This document shows positions 35,617-52,474 of a stretch of 64,000 nt of DNA, piece after piece. The stretch comes from Rutidosis leptorrhynchoides (Eukaryota; Streptophyta; Magnoliopsida; Asterales; Asteraceae): assembly GCF_046630445.1 (NCBI RefSeq), contig NC_092340.1, positions 24,688,001 to 24,752,000 on the forward strand, given 5' to 3'. The notes under the pieces were generated by a model. The model was given only the letters and a program-made list of their open reading frames with translations. It had not been told where the DNA came from and did not search any database. Both the position numbers and the translations under genes were made by a program. Every line of letters begins with the position of its first letter. Position 1 is the stretch's first letter.

Positions 35617-37033
35617 CTAGGCCATCTACAATTTTACTATTTCCTCTGCATTTAATGCAACCATATCTGAATCGTCGGTTATCAATTCGAGGTGGTTTCA
35701 GAAGAATAGTGTTCTTAGATGATTAAACGATGATGGTAATATCGTGGAATATAAAAGGTTCCCCAGTAACAATAAAGAGTACACATATATATCAAGGTTA
35801 TAATAAGGTTGTTTCGAATGAAAAGTCAGAGTCAATTTGCTGAAGCTGTGATAAAATTGGCTACCTTAGAAAGGGATTGTAAAATTATTTTCGATAATAT
35901 CAACGACAAAGGAGCTAGCACAGATACGTGTTAAACGTTTACTCAAGTTCCGAATGTTCTCAGGTGCATAACTATATGCATCAATCTTCTCTTCCATAGA
36001 TAACGTGTGGTTGAATCATCCTCTTGATTGAGGTGTTTTCAAGAATCATGAAAGATTTGAACATGAATTGTAATCGTCAAGATTCGAATGAGATTTAAGA
36101 TGAAATCAAGTGGCAAACTTGAAGAATTGTTTAGTTTCATATGTTATAATCAATATTTTAATTCATTTTAATTGTCCAATGTTGATAGTCCTCAGTTGAT
36201 AGTCCACAGTTAGCAATTCAATAATTTCATATATAGTTTAATATAATATTCGAATTAATTAATACGTATCGTGACCCGTTTACATGTCTCAGACTCGATC
36301 ACAACTCAAAGTATATATATTATTGTAGAATCAACCTCAACCCTGTATAGCTAACTCCCACATTACCGCATATAGAGTGTCTATGGTTATTCCGAATAAT
36401 ATATATACATGCGTCGATATGATATGTCAAAACCTTGTATACGTGTCCCGGTATTTAAAGTGCGTAAAATAACAGAAATTAAATGACGATAAATAAAATT
36501 GCGATAATTAAATTGCGATAAATAAACTGCGATAAATAAAATGTAATCAGTTAGCTAGGAACAGTTAGCTAGGATTTGGTTAGCGTGGATTCTTAACAAA
36601 ATTTCTCATAGTTAATTTGTTTGTTTCTAACAAATTTTATTTTGTCCAATGTTTTCTTCATTATGCCACTTGTTGGATTCTGATAGGTCAAAATCCAAAT
36701 ATGAAATTGAAGGAAAATGGTTATTCCGCGGTGAACGGATTCGTATCTCTGTGGATGTAAGTAGGATAGTAAATGACTGTTGAATCAGATTCGAAGAATG
36801 TACAGTATAACATGTTAATATGAAAGTTAAATATTTCCTCGGGTATTACCTACCCGTTAAAATATTTTCACCATTGACAGTTTGTACAAAAGAATTTTAA
36901 ATTTCAATATTTATGAAAATATACATACATACATATATATTTTCTTCAGATGTAATCATAGATTTAATGAGTCAATAAGATATTAAACTCATTTGATTTA
37001 TCGTTAGTACTAGAATACATAATCTCTAAAACA

Positions 37034-37507
37034 TTAGAGATTACATAATTGACGTGTTGGATGAAAATAAATGAGGTAGAATGATATGTAGAACGAAGAT
37101 AATCGATGTTGAACGATATGTAGAACGAAGATCATACTCGAAGTACAAATAGTGATATTGAGGCATGTAATGTTGAGGCTTGTGTTATTGGTGGTAATGG
37201 TGCCAATGCTGGTGGTACTGTTGGTGTCGGTGATGCTGCTGGTGCTGGTAAGTTTTGCACCATATTCTCCAACACCACGACTCGAACGCAAAGCTCGTTG
37301 ACTTCTTCTATTACTCCGGGATGATTGGCGGTCGAAACAAGCGGATGAATAAAGTTTAGAATTGTAGATATTGTGTAATCGTTGCGAGCTATTCTGGAAA
37401 TGAGGGTGAAAAATGGTGTTTCGGATAGGTTCGTCGGTAAATGCTTCAGGTTCTTCGCCGAGGGTGAATAAGGTTGATGAAAAGGATCGCATTCTTCGTG
37501 TCTCCAT
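37034..37507 (-). pseudogene. Gag fossil of element A
   Basis: The frame starts METRRMRS at 37507 and reads EPEAFTDEPIRNTIF. A one-base shift in a T run near 37420 then puts the ancestral continuation (LISRIARNDYTISTIL, IHPLV, NHPGVIEEVNEL, LENMVQNLPAP) in another frame. That continuation is also present in element B. It resembles the N-terminus of Ty3/gypsy gag. The rest of gag and all of pol are missing. Confidence 0.65.
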
Positions 37508-38058
37508 TGGTTAAGTCGACTACGATCACATCCCTAATTCATCCAGAATTAAAGATGACAAGCTGGTTGATCCATTCCGGTTACACTGCTTTCGGAGCTC
37601 AGGTGAATATCCATGTCGGAATAGCTATCGGAATCCGAGGGGCTTGAACTAGCGGTGAGTTCCATTTCGTACGATTAGATAAAGAGTTTTAGATATGAAA
37701 TGAATTTCGGATATCAGATGATATTCTAATTACATAGAATATCTATGTACAGAAGATCCCGTAGTTTACGGAGAGATTTAAGGAAACGTGTCAGACAAGA
37801 TTTAATATGATAGGATGCGAATTTGTCTGTACACAATCTATGCAATAATTGCAATAAGACGTGTCGAGATTGAAAATGATAAGTAGATATCTTTCGACAA
37901 ATGGTGGTAAGCAAAAACTTTTAACATGCAGACCAGGTTCAAGTCTAGACTCATTAATATAACCTAACAACTACTAGGTCGAAGTCCAGACTCATTAATG
38001 CATCCTAACAGCTACTAGTTTGGCACACTAATGCAAGACCTGGTTCGCTACGACCACC

Positions 38059-38070
38059 GCTCTGATACCA
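38059..38070 (-). other. Element A primer binding site (tRNA-iMet)
   Basis: TGGTATCAGAGC on the minus strand, 2 bp from the 5' LTR that begins (+ strand coordinate) at 38073. Confidence 0.88.
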
Positions 38071-38072
38071 AC

Positions 38073-38451
38073 TGAAACGACCCGTCCTAATCGACCTGGA
38101 CGAAGTCTTTAACAATTGGTCCCATTGCGAGGTACTGACCTAAAGATGCCATGAATGACTTCAAGTAATATCTTTCAAACGAGCAAATGCACAGCGGAAG
38201 ACTTAATTCGTACCTGAGAATAAACATGCTTAAAAGTGTCAACCAAAAGGTTGGTGAGTTCATAGGTTTATCATAACAATCATTTCAATATATTAATAGA
38301 CCACAAGATTTCTGTTTATAAATATATGTACACTCGCAAGTGCATAAAAGTATTCTATAAGTTGTAGGCACCCGGTAACAAGCCTTAACGTTCATGTTTT
38401 ACCCTCTGAAGTACACCAGATCAGGTTTAAAATAACCTCGAAGTACTAAAG
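38073..38451 (-). repeat. Element A 5' LTR, first part
   Basis: 379 bp matching 30919 onward, cut by element B at 38452. The TAAAG at 38447-38451 is the target duplication of B. Confidence 0.9.
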
Positions 38452-39586
38452 TGTAGTGCCCCGACCAAATCCATATGGACGAGAACATTACATATGATTA
38501 CATCGCGAGGTATTTGACCTCTATATGATACATTTTACAAACATTGCATTCATTTTTAAAAGACAACCTTTCATTTCATCGAAAGTTGACAGGTATGCAT
38601 ACCATTTCAGAATATCCTTAAAATGAGCTAATGCACAGCGGAAGATTTCTTTCAAACCTGAGAATAAACATGCTTTAAAGTGTCAACCAAAAGGTTGGTG
38701 AGTTCATTAGTTTATAGTAATCATTTCATTTCATCATTTTAATAGACCACAAGATTTTAAGTATTATAAAAGTCGTGCAGAAGTCCCATTCCAACTGCAC
38801 AAACAAAATATCATTCATATGAAGAACACCTGGTGAGGATTCCAAAATATAATAGTAACCATCTGTGCCGGTCTTTCACCCCACGGCTGAATACATGTGC
38901 ATTCAAAATATAGAACCTTTGTGCCGGTCTTTACTCCCCCACGGCTGAACACATGTACATAAAATATAGGACAACCGGTGCCAAAATACAAAACCATTCA
39001 TTCAACTCGGGAGCTCATTCGCTCTAACCGAAATAAACCAGTGATTATACGTGCCATAATAATCAATCCCAACCCCAGATAATTCTATCATAGAATGCAG
39101 TTCGATTACTTGTGTCTATTTCGTAAAATAGTTATAAAAGTTGCGCATGTATTCTCAGCCCAAAAATGTAATGGGTAAAAAGGCAAATGAAACTCACCAT
39201 ACTGTATTTTGTAGTAAAAATACATATAACGACTTTGAACAAGTGTAGGGTTGGCCTCGGATTCACGAACCTATATCAGTTGTATATCTTATTAAAACAT
39301 ATAATGGAAATCACATAATTTCATCTATTAATCATATAATTTTTATATATATATTTGTTGTTGTAGTTGATACAGGATTTGTACTTAATTTTTGTTAATA
39401 TGTTTAATATATAATTTTAGGTAATATAAATATATTTAATGTACAAAATCTTTATTTGTTACAATATAATGATAATAATGATAATGATAATTTTTAATAA
39501 AAATGGTAGTTTTAATAATTATGAGTATTTTAATAATGATGATACTTTACCTAAATATGATAAAATTAATATTACTAATAAGAATG

Positions 39587-39735
<149 letters not shown>

Positions 39736-39977
39736 AGGAGTGTTAATTTTTATATAAAATGATAGTTTTAATAAAAATGAAAATTTTAAAAATAACGATA
39801 TTTTTAATAATAGTATCAATAGTCATAATAATCTTCGTACCTAATTCCTAACTTATAATTATGAACTCGTTAGTTATAATTCGTAATCATAATTTTTTTT
39901 TTGTCGTACATGTGTTAATATAATTATAATCTTTTTCCGTATCATCTTTTACTATATTTAACCTCTTTTATATCCAT

Positions 39978-40120
<143 letters not shown>

Positions 40121-40148
40121 TAAAAAGACTACCTTAATGAGTTTTCTC

Positions 40149-40230
40149 AAAAAAAAAAGGCAGAGACCGGGCTCGAACTCATTATCTCTCGCTAACACAA
40201 AACACTCCTATACCATCCCTCTACTTCTAT
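40149..40230 (-). repeat. tRNA-derived SINE-like module inside LTR B
   Basis: The minus strand has a good B box GAGTTCGAGCCC (40169-40180), a possible A box in GGTATAGGAG, then a run of Ts and the (ATT)n tract. The duplicate in the right LTR is about 47931-48015. Confidence 0.55.
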
Positions 40231-40249
40231 TTCTCTGGAATTAATATCT

Positions 40250-40253
<4 letters not shown>

Positions 40254-40325
<72 letters not shown>
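40254..40325. repeat. (TA)n microsatellite, LTR B
   Basis: About 36 units. It recurs in the right LTR at about 48041-48107. A further long (TA)n lies at 53719-53788, where the left copy has only a short one. Confidence 0.95.
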
Positions 40326-40328
<3 letters not shown>

Positions 40329-42490
40329 ATTTATATCTGATTTCCCATCCGGCCCAACAGAGAGTTAAATGGATTCGGCCCAACAGCACAAGAATGATTT
40401 CTGCCCATCATATAAACAAGTTTTTCGGCCCATCTACAAAATAGAACACGTATGGTTCATGATAAAGTATTCAAAGGCCCGCTAGTTTGTAGGGTCCTTG
40501 TTTATGAATTGTAGGCTAAAAAAAAAAAATAGATAGCAGCGGCCCACTAGTCCCGATATTACTCCACAGTTCACGGCTCAAGATAAAAGAACAAAATATG
40601 ATGGCCCAATCAAAATAGGATTCGAACGTACAGTAAAAGGGTTTTGGAAGTTGAGGATTAAATATGTGTGGCATGTGAAAAGTAATCAACTTGGTCCCAA
40701 TTGTATTACATACATAAATCGATGATGACTATAGCAATTTGTTTCCTTTTTTAAAAAAAATTCACGTGGGGTTAACAAGGTGGAAAGTGTCGGCCATGAT
40801 GAAAGGAATATTACTCCAAAAGCAACTTGGATCTATAATTAAATTTTTCGTGGACTGCATATATAAAAATATATGTTAGTTGTGTGTGTTTAGAGTTTTG
40901 AACAAGAATTGAGAAGCAGAAAGATGGAGAGTAAAAAAAATTCAAAGGTTGGTTGTTTATCGAGCAAAGACAGGAAAACGTAGTAGCAATATTAAGGAAT
41001 TTGAACAGTAGCATGGTTACGTGGTCGGGTTTCATTGTAGGTATAGCAGCAGTATACATGACCCGATGGACGTTTGTTTTATTGTGATCGAAGGGGGTTC
41101 GTTGATATTAAAACATAAACGTGGCTCAACTAGTTTCGGTATCCAGCGTTTTAAAATCAAACGGTATTAGCTTTTCTAAAGCTATCGCCCAAGTTGAGAA
41201 AAGAATAACACATTCTATCATTATCACCCTTTATATATATCTCCTTTGTATATTACCTTCATTCATTTGAACTAAAACAGAAACACCGGTTTCGATGTGT
41301 TGCAGCTGAAACAGGAACCAGAGTAGTAGCAGCTGTTTCTAACAAAAACAGAAATTCGAAGGTGTCGGATTTGGTTAGAGTTGATGGTGTTCATGTAACA
41401 CGACCAACACAGAAATAGATGAAGATCGTGTAATAAAAGTTAATGGGTGTTTTATGGTAGAAACGGAAACAAGAGATGGTGGAACAAACGTTGATGTATG
41501 GGTGATTTTATGTGGCGGTGGTTCTGTAAAAATATAGTTGTTAAGGTGATTCGTGGTGGTTGTAAACCGAAGAAGAAAGGTGGTCGATCATTTGAGGTTG
41601 TGATGATGATTGAATAATAGAAATAAACATGTGGTGGTGATCGTTCATTTGAAACAGAAAACATGTCACGCAGTAGTTGTTTACAATCTAAATGGGTTTA
41701 ATTGATGGTGTCCATAGACTTCGTATAACAGCAAGTAGGTCTTGTTGGTGGTAATTGGTTCGTAGGTGTACGTACAAATAGAAACAGAAAGAGCTCGAAT
41801 GGTGTTGGAGGCTTCGGTGGTGTTGGTGGTGATGAAGGATGGCATTTGATGGTGATTTACAGTGGGTGGTTGAGGATGGCGGTTAGTAGGTTGTGGTGGT
41901 TATGCACCTTAAAATAAAGGTGATCGAGTTAGTTACGGTTGTGTTAATGACCGATGATGGTTTAATGGTTGGTGTTTAGAAGGCTGTCGATACAAAAGAG
42001 AGAACGAGAAAACTAGTGTTAAAACTACTGTGTTTTTCATCTATGTAAGCAGTTGCCTATATAGAACTTTAATAAGAGGAAATAATCATTCAATCATTCA
42101 ATATTAATTACATTAGTATAAAATAAATGTGCACACTCACAGTATTTGAGATAATAATTAGAATAGTTCAGCAATCATAAAGCTCAATTAATTGGTGTTT
42201 TATAAATAAGCAGGATCGACCAAATCCTTCATCAGTACTATAAAGAAATAAAAAAAAAACAATTTGTGAAAGGAATGGGTTCGTACAATTTGACATCGAT
42301 ATGTAACAACCTTGAGATCAAAAACAAAAAATGGGTCACATTAGATTGGGATATAAAGCTGATTCCTATTTCTATATATGCTTTTACATATTTGGTATTA
42401 ATAAATAAATAAATAAATATATTAATAAGAATAATAATATTAATATTCAACATTATAATTATTTATAGAAATCATGTATAATAATATCCC

Positions 42491-42526
<36 letters not shown>

Positions 42527-43985
42527 TTATATAATAATATAATAGTAACTTAATTATTCGATTTATTATTTTTCATTTATAATTCCAATTAATTAAATGT
42601 ACTTTATCTATTCAAAATATTATATATATACTTATGCTTATATCTACATATATATATTCATTTACAACAATTATTCGTGAATCGTCGGGAATGGTCACGG
42701 GTTAAATGAATGCATGAACACGAATTTAAAATTCTTGAGATTTAACTTACCAAATTTTGCTTATCGTGTCGAAATCATTTAAAGATTAAGTTTAAATTTG
42801 GTTGAAAATTTCCGGGTCATTACAGTACCTACCCGTTAAAAGAAATTTCGTCCCGAAATTTGATAGAGGTCATCATGGATAACAATAAGAATGTTTTCAT
42901 GACAAATATGAGTTGATAAATAGGATTTTATCATCATTGAGTAATATGGATAAAACCATTTGATTTTGTGAAGAGTACAAGTGAAGCTATCACCAAAGAG
43001 TGACATGAGTAGGTACATATTCGTCATATCTTTTGACGTATATAGGATTGATATCCGGAGTTCAAGGGATTTGGAGAAAATCTTCGTGATAAGATTTGAT
43101 TCTTTGGTAATTAAGGAAATTAGGATCCTCTTTGATTAAATGCGATGATCTGTCTTGATTGCTTTGTCTGATATTTCACTATAAATCCACCCTCTTTGTT
43201 TCCTTATTTCTACAACTCGATTTGACTTGTCAGATTATCAGAAGTCACGAGAAAAGATAGAACTATCAAGAAAAATATTTTCTTGATATGTTTATATATC
43301 AGATAAGATGTAAGAGTCGTGTAACATGGCACATGATGACGTCATAATCTGTGAATCATCATGTCCCATTTAGAAACTCAGCATGACTTATTGTAATATA
43401 ATCACGTTGATCAAGTGTCATTATATTATACTAACTTATGCATCAGTTCCCAACACTACTTCAAAACATTCGTATTTTAAACTCAAAAGTTTACAGAATA
43501 TAGAAACTAACAGTTTCTATATGATGTAACATTGATAGCACGAAGAGATTAATGATTTCAGATAAGAATAGTTATAAAAATATCTCCAGAAATATGGAGG
43601 ATATTTATAATGAAAAATACGATAATATCTCGGAATATTAAAGATCAGCGGATGATAAAAACTATTGTCTGCAAGGGTTTAGAGTAAGGAGCAAGATATT
43701 CACTAAAGACTTTAGCAGATATTGAATCATTTGGATTCTTTGAAGTCAAACTTATTCTTTGTTATTTGTCCACGACTTTCTTCATAGTTTCGCATAATCT
43801 ACTTTTCGGTACTAAATTTTCTCTTGAATATTTCCAATATAATGATACACAGGAAGCACGAAGAGGTATATACTTTCGGACGAGAATATCTATGAAAATA
43901 TCCTCAGAAATACAGAAGATATTGATGATGATATTTTGGAATTTCTAAGTTCGATGATTGATGGAGAAAGATTTTTCGCAAGATT

Positions 43986-44168
43986 TTAACATGACTTCGG
44001 AGTAAGATATTCTCTAAAGATTTCAACAGATCTAGAATTATCTGGATTCCTTGAATATAGGGTATGGTCTTTGTATTTGGCCTTGATATCCTTCATGGGT
44101 AGCTTAATCTGTTTTTCAATACCCAATTTTCTATCGAGCGTTCCTATCACTCCTTTCTTTATCATCAA
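43986..44168 (-). CDS. Small ORF of element B, homologue of 35422-35616 (hypothetical)
   Basis: 60 codons sharing GTLDRK and EIFREYL with the element A copy. It lies in the second unit of the local tandem duplication; the first unit does not keep this frame open. Function unknown. Confidence 0.25.
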   Translation of the reverse strand: MMIKKGVIGTLDRKLGIEKQIKLPMKDIKAKYKDHTLYSRNPDNSRSVEIFREYLTPKSC

Positions 44169-45329
44169 ACTTTTGGTCGTTTAGACCATCTCCCATTTTT
44201 CTGTTTCCTCTGCATTTAATGCTATGATATCGGAATCATCGGTTATTAATCCGAGGTGGTTTCAGGAAAATTGTGTTTTTAGATGATTAAACGCTGATGG
44301 TAATATGGTGGAATATGAAAGGTTCCCTGGTAACAATAAAAGAGCACGCGTATATGTCAACGTTATAATAAGGTTGTTTCGTACGAAAAGTCAAAGTTGT
44401 CTTGCTGGAGCTGTGACAAAACTGGCTATCTCGAACAGCAGATGCAAAGTTATTTTCGGTAATAATAACGCTAAAGGAATTAGCACAGCTACGTGTTAAA
44501 CGTTTACTCAGGTTTTGAGTGTTTTCAGGTGCATAACTATATGCATCAATCTTTTCTCACGTAAATGAAGTGCGGTTGGTTCATCCTCTCGATTGAGGTG
44601 TTTTCAAGAATCACGAAAGGTTTGAGCGCATATTGTAATTGACAAGATACAAATGAGGTTTAAGATGAAAATCAAGTGACAATTTTGAAGAAATGTTCAG
44701 TTTCATATATTATAATCAATATTTTAATTCATTTTAATTGTCCACTGTTGGTAGTCCTCAGTTGATTAGTCCACAGTTAGCTAGGAACAGTTATCTAGGA
44801 TTTTGTTAGCGTGGATTCTTAACAAAATTTCTCATAGTTAATTTGTTTGTTTCTAACAAATTTTATTCTGTCAAATGTTTTCTTTATTATGCCACTTGTT
44901 GGATTCTGATAGGTCAAAATCCAAATATGAAATTTGAATGGAAATGGTTATTCTGTGGTGAACGGATTCATACATCTGTGGATGTAAGTAGGATATGGAA
45001 ATGATTGTTGAATCAGATTTGAAGAATGTACAGTGTAAATTATTAATGTGAAACCTAAATATTCCTCGGGTATTACCTACCCGTTAAAATATTTTCACCA
45101 TTAACCGTTTGTACAAGAGAATTTTTAATTGCAATCTTTATGAAAACATATATACATATATATTTTCTTCAGATGTATTCATGGATTTAATGAGTTAATA
45201 TGATATTAAACTCATTTGCTTTTTGGTTGGAACTAGAATAAATAATCTCTAAAACTTTAGAGATTACATATTCGCCATGTCGAACGAAGATAAATGAGGT
45301 AGAACGATACGTAGAACGAAGATCATACT

Positions 45330-45680
45330 CAAAGTACAGATGATGATATTGAAGCATGGATTGTTGATGGTACTGGTGCTATTATTAATGGTACTGTTGG
45401 TGCCGGTGATGTTGCTGAAGCTGGTACATTTTGCATCATATTCTCCGAATTGATTATTCGAGCGCGAAGTTCGTTGACTTATTACTCCAGGATGATTGTC
45501 GGTCGGAACGAGCGGATGAACAAGGATCAGAATTGTGGATAGAATATAATCTTGTCGAGTTACCCTGGAAATGAGACTGAAAATGGTGTCTCGAACAGGT
45601 TCGCCGGTAAACGCTTCAGGTTCATTGTCAATAGGTAAATTCGGTTGGTGGAAGGGATTGCCTTCTGCGCATTTCCATTA
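45330..45680 (-). pseudogene. Gag fossil of element B
   Basis: Reads NEPEAFTGEPVRDTIF, then LISRVTRQDY and IHPLV-like LVHPLVPTDNHPGVI without the T-run shift seen in A. A 4-bp loss after GVI then shifts the frame before VNELRAR. The two families thus carry different breaks in one ancestral gag. Confidence 0.6.
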
Positions 45681-46269
45681 ATTAAGTCGACTACGAACCC
45701 ATCAGACGAATTGATAATGGTTGATTGGTTGATTCATGCCGATGACACTGTTTTCGGAGCTTAGGTGAACATCTATGTCGGAATAGCTGTCGGAATAACT
45801 ATCGAAATAGCTATCGGAATCTGAGGGACTCGAACTGGTTGCAGGATTCATCTCGTACAATCAGATGAAGGATTTTCGATAAGAAATAGATTATAGGATG
45901 TAGATTAGTACCCTACAATACATATTTTATATATGCATATATATTATTAAAATCCCATAAGTTACAGAGGAATCTACCGAAGCTGTCAGGCAAAGGTAAC
46001 AATAATAGATACGCTAAGATATGAATTGTCAGATACGCTAAGATATAAATTTTGTCTATACACTATTCATGCAGTCAATGCAGTAAAATGTGTCTAGACT
46101 AAGAATAATGAGCAGATAATTTCCTAAGGATGATAAGCAGATGATTTCCGATAAAAATGATAAGCAAAACTTTTGACATGCAGACACGGTCGAAGTCCAG
46201 ACTCACTAATGCATCCTAACGACTATCAGTTAGACACACTAATACAAGACCTGGTTCGCTAAGACCTCC

Positions 46270-46281
46270 GCTCTGATACCA
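46270..46281 (-). other. Element B primer binding site (tRNA-iMet)
   Basis: TGGTATCAGAGC on the minus strand, 2 bp from the 5' LTR edge at 46284. Confidence 0.88.
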
Positions 46282-46283
46282 AC

Positions 46284-49227
<2,944 letters not shown>

Positions 49228-52200
49228 TGAAATGTCCCGTTCTTATTGATTAAAAACGTTCCATATTAATTGATTTCGTTGCGAGGTTTTGACCTCTATA
49301 TGAGACGTTTTTCAAAGACTGCATTCATTTTAAAACAAACCATAACCTTTATTTCATCAATAAAGGTTTAAAAAGCTTTACGTAGATTATCAAATAATGA
49401 TAATCTAAAATATTCTGTTTACACACGACCATTACATAATGGTTTACAATACAAATATGTTACAACAAAATAAGTTTCTTGAATGCAGTTTTTACACAAT
49501 ATCATACACACATGGACTCCAAATCTTGTCCTTATTTTAGTATGCAACAGCGAAAGCTCTTAGTATTCACCTGAGAATAAACATGCTTTAAACGTCAACA
49601 AAAATGTTGGTGAGTTATAGGTTTAACCTATATATATCAAATCGTAACAATAGACCACAAGATTTCATATTTCAATACACATCCCATACATAGAGATAAA
49701 AATCATTCATATGGTGAACACCTGGTAACCGACATTAACAAGATGCATATATAAGAATATCCCCATCATTCCGGGACACCCTTCGGATATGATATAAATT
49801 TCGAAGTACTAAAGCATCCGGTACTTTGGATGGGGTTTGTTAGGCCCAATAGATCTATCTTTAGGTTTCGCCTCAATTAGGGTGTCTGTTCCCTAATTCT
49901 TAGATTACCAGACTTAATAAAAAGGGGCATATTCGATTTCGATAATTCAACCATAGAATGTAGTTTCACGTACTTGTGTCTATTTTGTAAATCATTTATA
50001 AAATCTGCATGTATTCTGATCTCAAAAATATTAGATTTTAAAAGTGGGACTATAACTCACTTTCACAGATTTTTACTTCGTCGGGAAGTAAGACTTGGCC
50101 ACTGGTTGATTCACGAACCTATAACAATGTATACATATATATCAAAGTATGTTTAAAATATATTTATAATACTTTTATTATATTTTGATGTTTTAAGTTT
50201 ATTAAGTCAGCTGTCCTCGTTAGTAACCTACAACTAGTTGTCCACAGTTAGATGTACAGAAATAAATCGATAAATATTATCTTGAATCAATCCACGACCC
50301 AGTGTATACGTATCTCAGTATTGATCACAACTCAAACTATATATATTTTGGAATCAACCTCAACCCTGTATAGCTAACTCCAACATTCACATATAGAGTG
50401 TCTATGGTTGTTCCGAAATATATATAGATGTGTCGACATGATAGGTCGAAATATTGTATACGTGTCTATGGTATCTCAAGATTACATAATATACAATACA
50501 AGTTGATTAAGTTATGGTTGGAATAGATTTGTTACCAATTTTCACGTAGCTAAAATGAGAAAAATTATCCAATCTTGTTTTACCCATAACTTCTTCATTT
50601 TAAATCCGTTTTGAGTGAATCAAATTGCTATGGTTTCATATTGAAGTCTATTTTATGAATCTAAACAGAAAAGTATAGGTTTATAGTCAGAAAATAAGTT
50701 ACAAGTCGTTTTTGTAAAGGTAGTCATTTCAGTCGAAAGAACGACGTCTAGATGACCATTTTAGAAAACATACTTCCACTTTAAGTTTAACCATAATTTT
50801 TGGATATAGTTTCATGTTCATAATAAAAATCATTTTCTCAGAATAACAACTTTTAAATCAAAGTTTATCATAGTTTTTAATTAACTAACCCAAAACAGCC
50901 CGCGGTGTTACTACGACGGCTTAAATCCGGTTTTACGGTGTTTTTCGTGTTTCCAGGTTTTAAATCATTAAGTTAGCATATCATATAGATATAGAACATG
51001 TGTGTAGTTAATTTTAAAAGTCAAGTTAGAAGGATTAACTTTTGTTTGCGAACAAGTTTAGAATTAACTAAACTATGTTCTAGTGATTATGAGTTTAAAA
51101 CTTCGAATAAGATAGTTTTATATATATGAATCGAATGATGTTATGAACATCATTACTACCTCAAGTTTAGTAGGTAAACCTACTGGAAGTGACAAGAAAT
51201 GATCTAGCTTCAAAGGATCTTGGATGGCTTGAAAGTTCTTGAAGTAGGATCATGACACAAAAACAAGTTCAAGTAAGATTTTTACTCGAATTAAGATAGT
51301 TTATAGTTATAGAAATTGAATCAAAGTTTGAATATGAATATTACCTTGAATAAGAAAGATAACCTACTGTATATAACAAAGGTTTCTTGATCTTAGATGA
51401 TTACTTGGAATGGATTAGAAAGCTTGGAAGTAAATTAGTAAACTTGAAGGGATTTTTGAAGTGTTCTTGAAGTGTTCTTCCTATGATGATTATAGCTTGA
51501 TTCTTTAAGTGATTTTTGATGAAGATGATGATTAACTACTGGAAAAATACTTTCATAATAGTGTGTGTGTGTTGAGAGAGAATTAGAAAGAGAATTGGAA
51601 GTGAAATGGAGTGAATGATGAGTGGTAATTGGTGAGTGGTGAGTGGGGTTAAAAGGAGTTCTAGTTAGTTGACTAGCTCATGGTAGAAGTTAAAATTGAT
51701 TAGTCATACATGACATAATCAAGAGTGGAATCCCATGCTAGTTCCTATTGGTATATACTCATAGTAAGTACATTTTGAAGCTGTGTATAATACGGGTAAG
51801 AATACGACTAGAATTCTTGATGAAAGAAAAGAATGGAAAAGTAACTGTAACCATTTTCATTAAGTATGAGTGTTTTGATATATGTCTTGAAGTCTTCCAA
51901 AAGTATTTTAATACATCTAAATACACTACATGTATATCATTTTAACTGAGTCGTTAAGTCATCGTTAGTCGTTACATGTAAGTGTTGTTTTGAAACCTTT
52001 AAGTTAACGATCTCAATTAATGTTGTTAACCCATTGTTTATTATATCTAATGAGATGTTAAATTATTATATTATCATGATATTATGATATATTAATATAT
52101 CTTAATATGATATATATACATTTAAATGTCGTTACAACGATAATCGTTACATATATGTCTCGTTTCGAAATCCTTAAGTTAATAGTCTTGTTTATATGTA

Positions 52201-52474
52201 TATAACTCATTGTTAATATACTTATGGAGATACTTACTTATCATAATCTCATGTTAACCATATGTATATCCATATATATATCGTCATGTCGTTTTTACAA
52301 GTTTTAACGTTTGTGAATCGCCGGTCAACTTGGGTGGTCAATTGTCTATATGAAACATATTTCAATTAATAAAGTCTTAACAAGTTTGATTGCTTAACAT
52401 GTTGGAAACATTTAATCATGTAAATATCAATCTCAATTAATATATATAAACATGGAAAAGTTCGGGTCACTACA
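49228..52474 (-). repeat. Solo LTR C, 3247 bp, inserted in LTR B
   Basis: It starts TGAAATGTCCCG and ends GGGTCACTACA, like the ends of LTRs A and B. No primer site or interior was seen, so it is a solo LTR left by recombination. The right flank is GATTT; the left flank reads GGTTT/GTTT, an imperfect duplication with one base changed or lost. The left LTR of B shows the empty site at about 41368. The hairpin at 49596-49609 is shared with A and B. Confidence 0.82.
50260..50465. repeat. Module shared by LTR C and the element A interior
   Basis: Similar to about 36270-36455 (ATCACAACTCAAA, then CAACCTCAACCCTGTATAGC, then TATAGAGTGTCTATGGTT). It is absent at the corresponding place in element B. 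Confidence 0.7.

Larger units (their letters stand above)
34716..38072 (-). other. Element A interior
   Basis: Mostly non-coding. From the left it holds TACCTACCCGTTAAA (34718, the polypurine side), a 64-codon ORF at 35422-35616 with a homologue in B, an insertion at 36215-36555 flanked by AGTTAGC, a second TACCTACCCGTTAAA at 36847, a gag fossil at 37034-37507 and the primer site. Another minus ORF (37726-37914) is unconvincing. Confidence 0.75.
42825..46283 (-). other. Element B interior
   Basis: Same order as the interior of A: TACCTACCCGTTAAA at 42827, a conserved small ORF at 43986-44168, a second TACCTACCCGTTAAA at 45074, a gag fossil at about 45330-45680 and a primer site at 46270-46281. 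A segment of about 310 bp is duplicated in tandem (about 43546-43855 and 43856-44165). No functional gene seen. Confidence 0.75.

Noticed and set aside
37726-37914. 62-codon minus ORF in the element A interior
   Set aside because: Not preserved in element B and no motif seen.
40149-40230. A functional tRNA gene inside LTR B
   Set aside because: Only the promoter boxes resemble a tRNA; no cloverleaf with a paired acceptor stem could be drawn.
41452-41664. 70-codon minus ORF in LTR B, repeated at 52547-52771
   Set aside because: Same reason: these are paired LTR copies. Biased composition and no recognisable domain.
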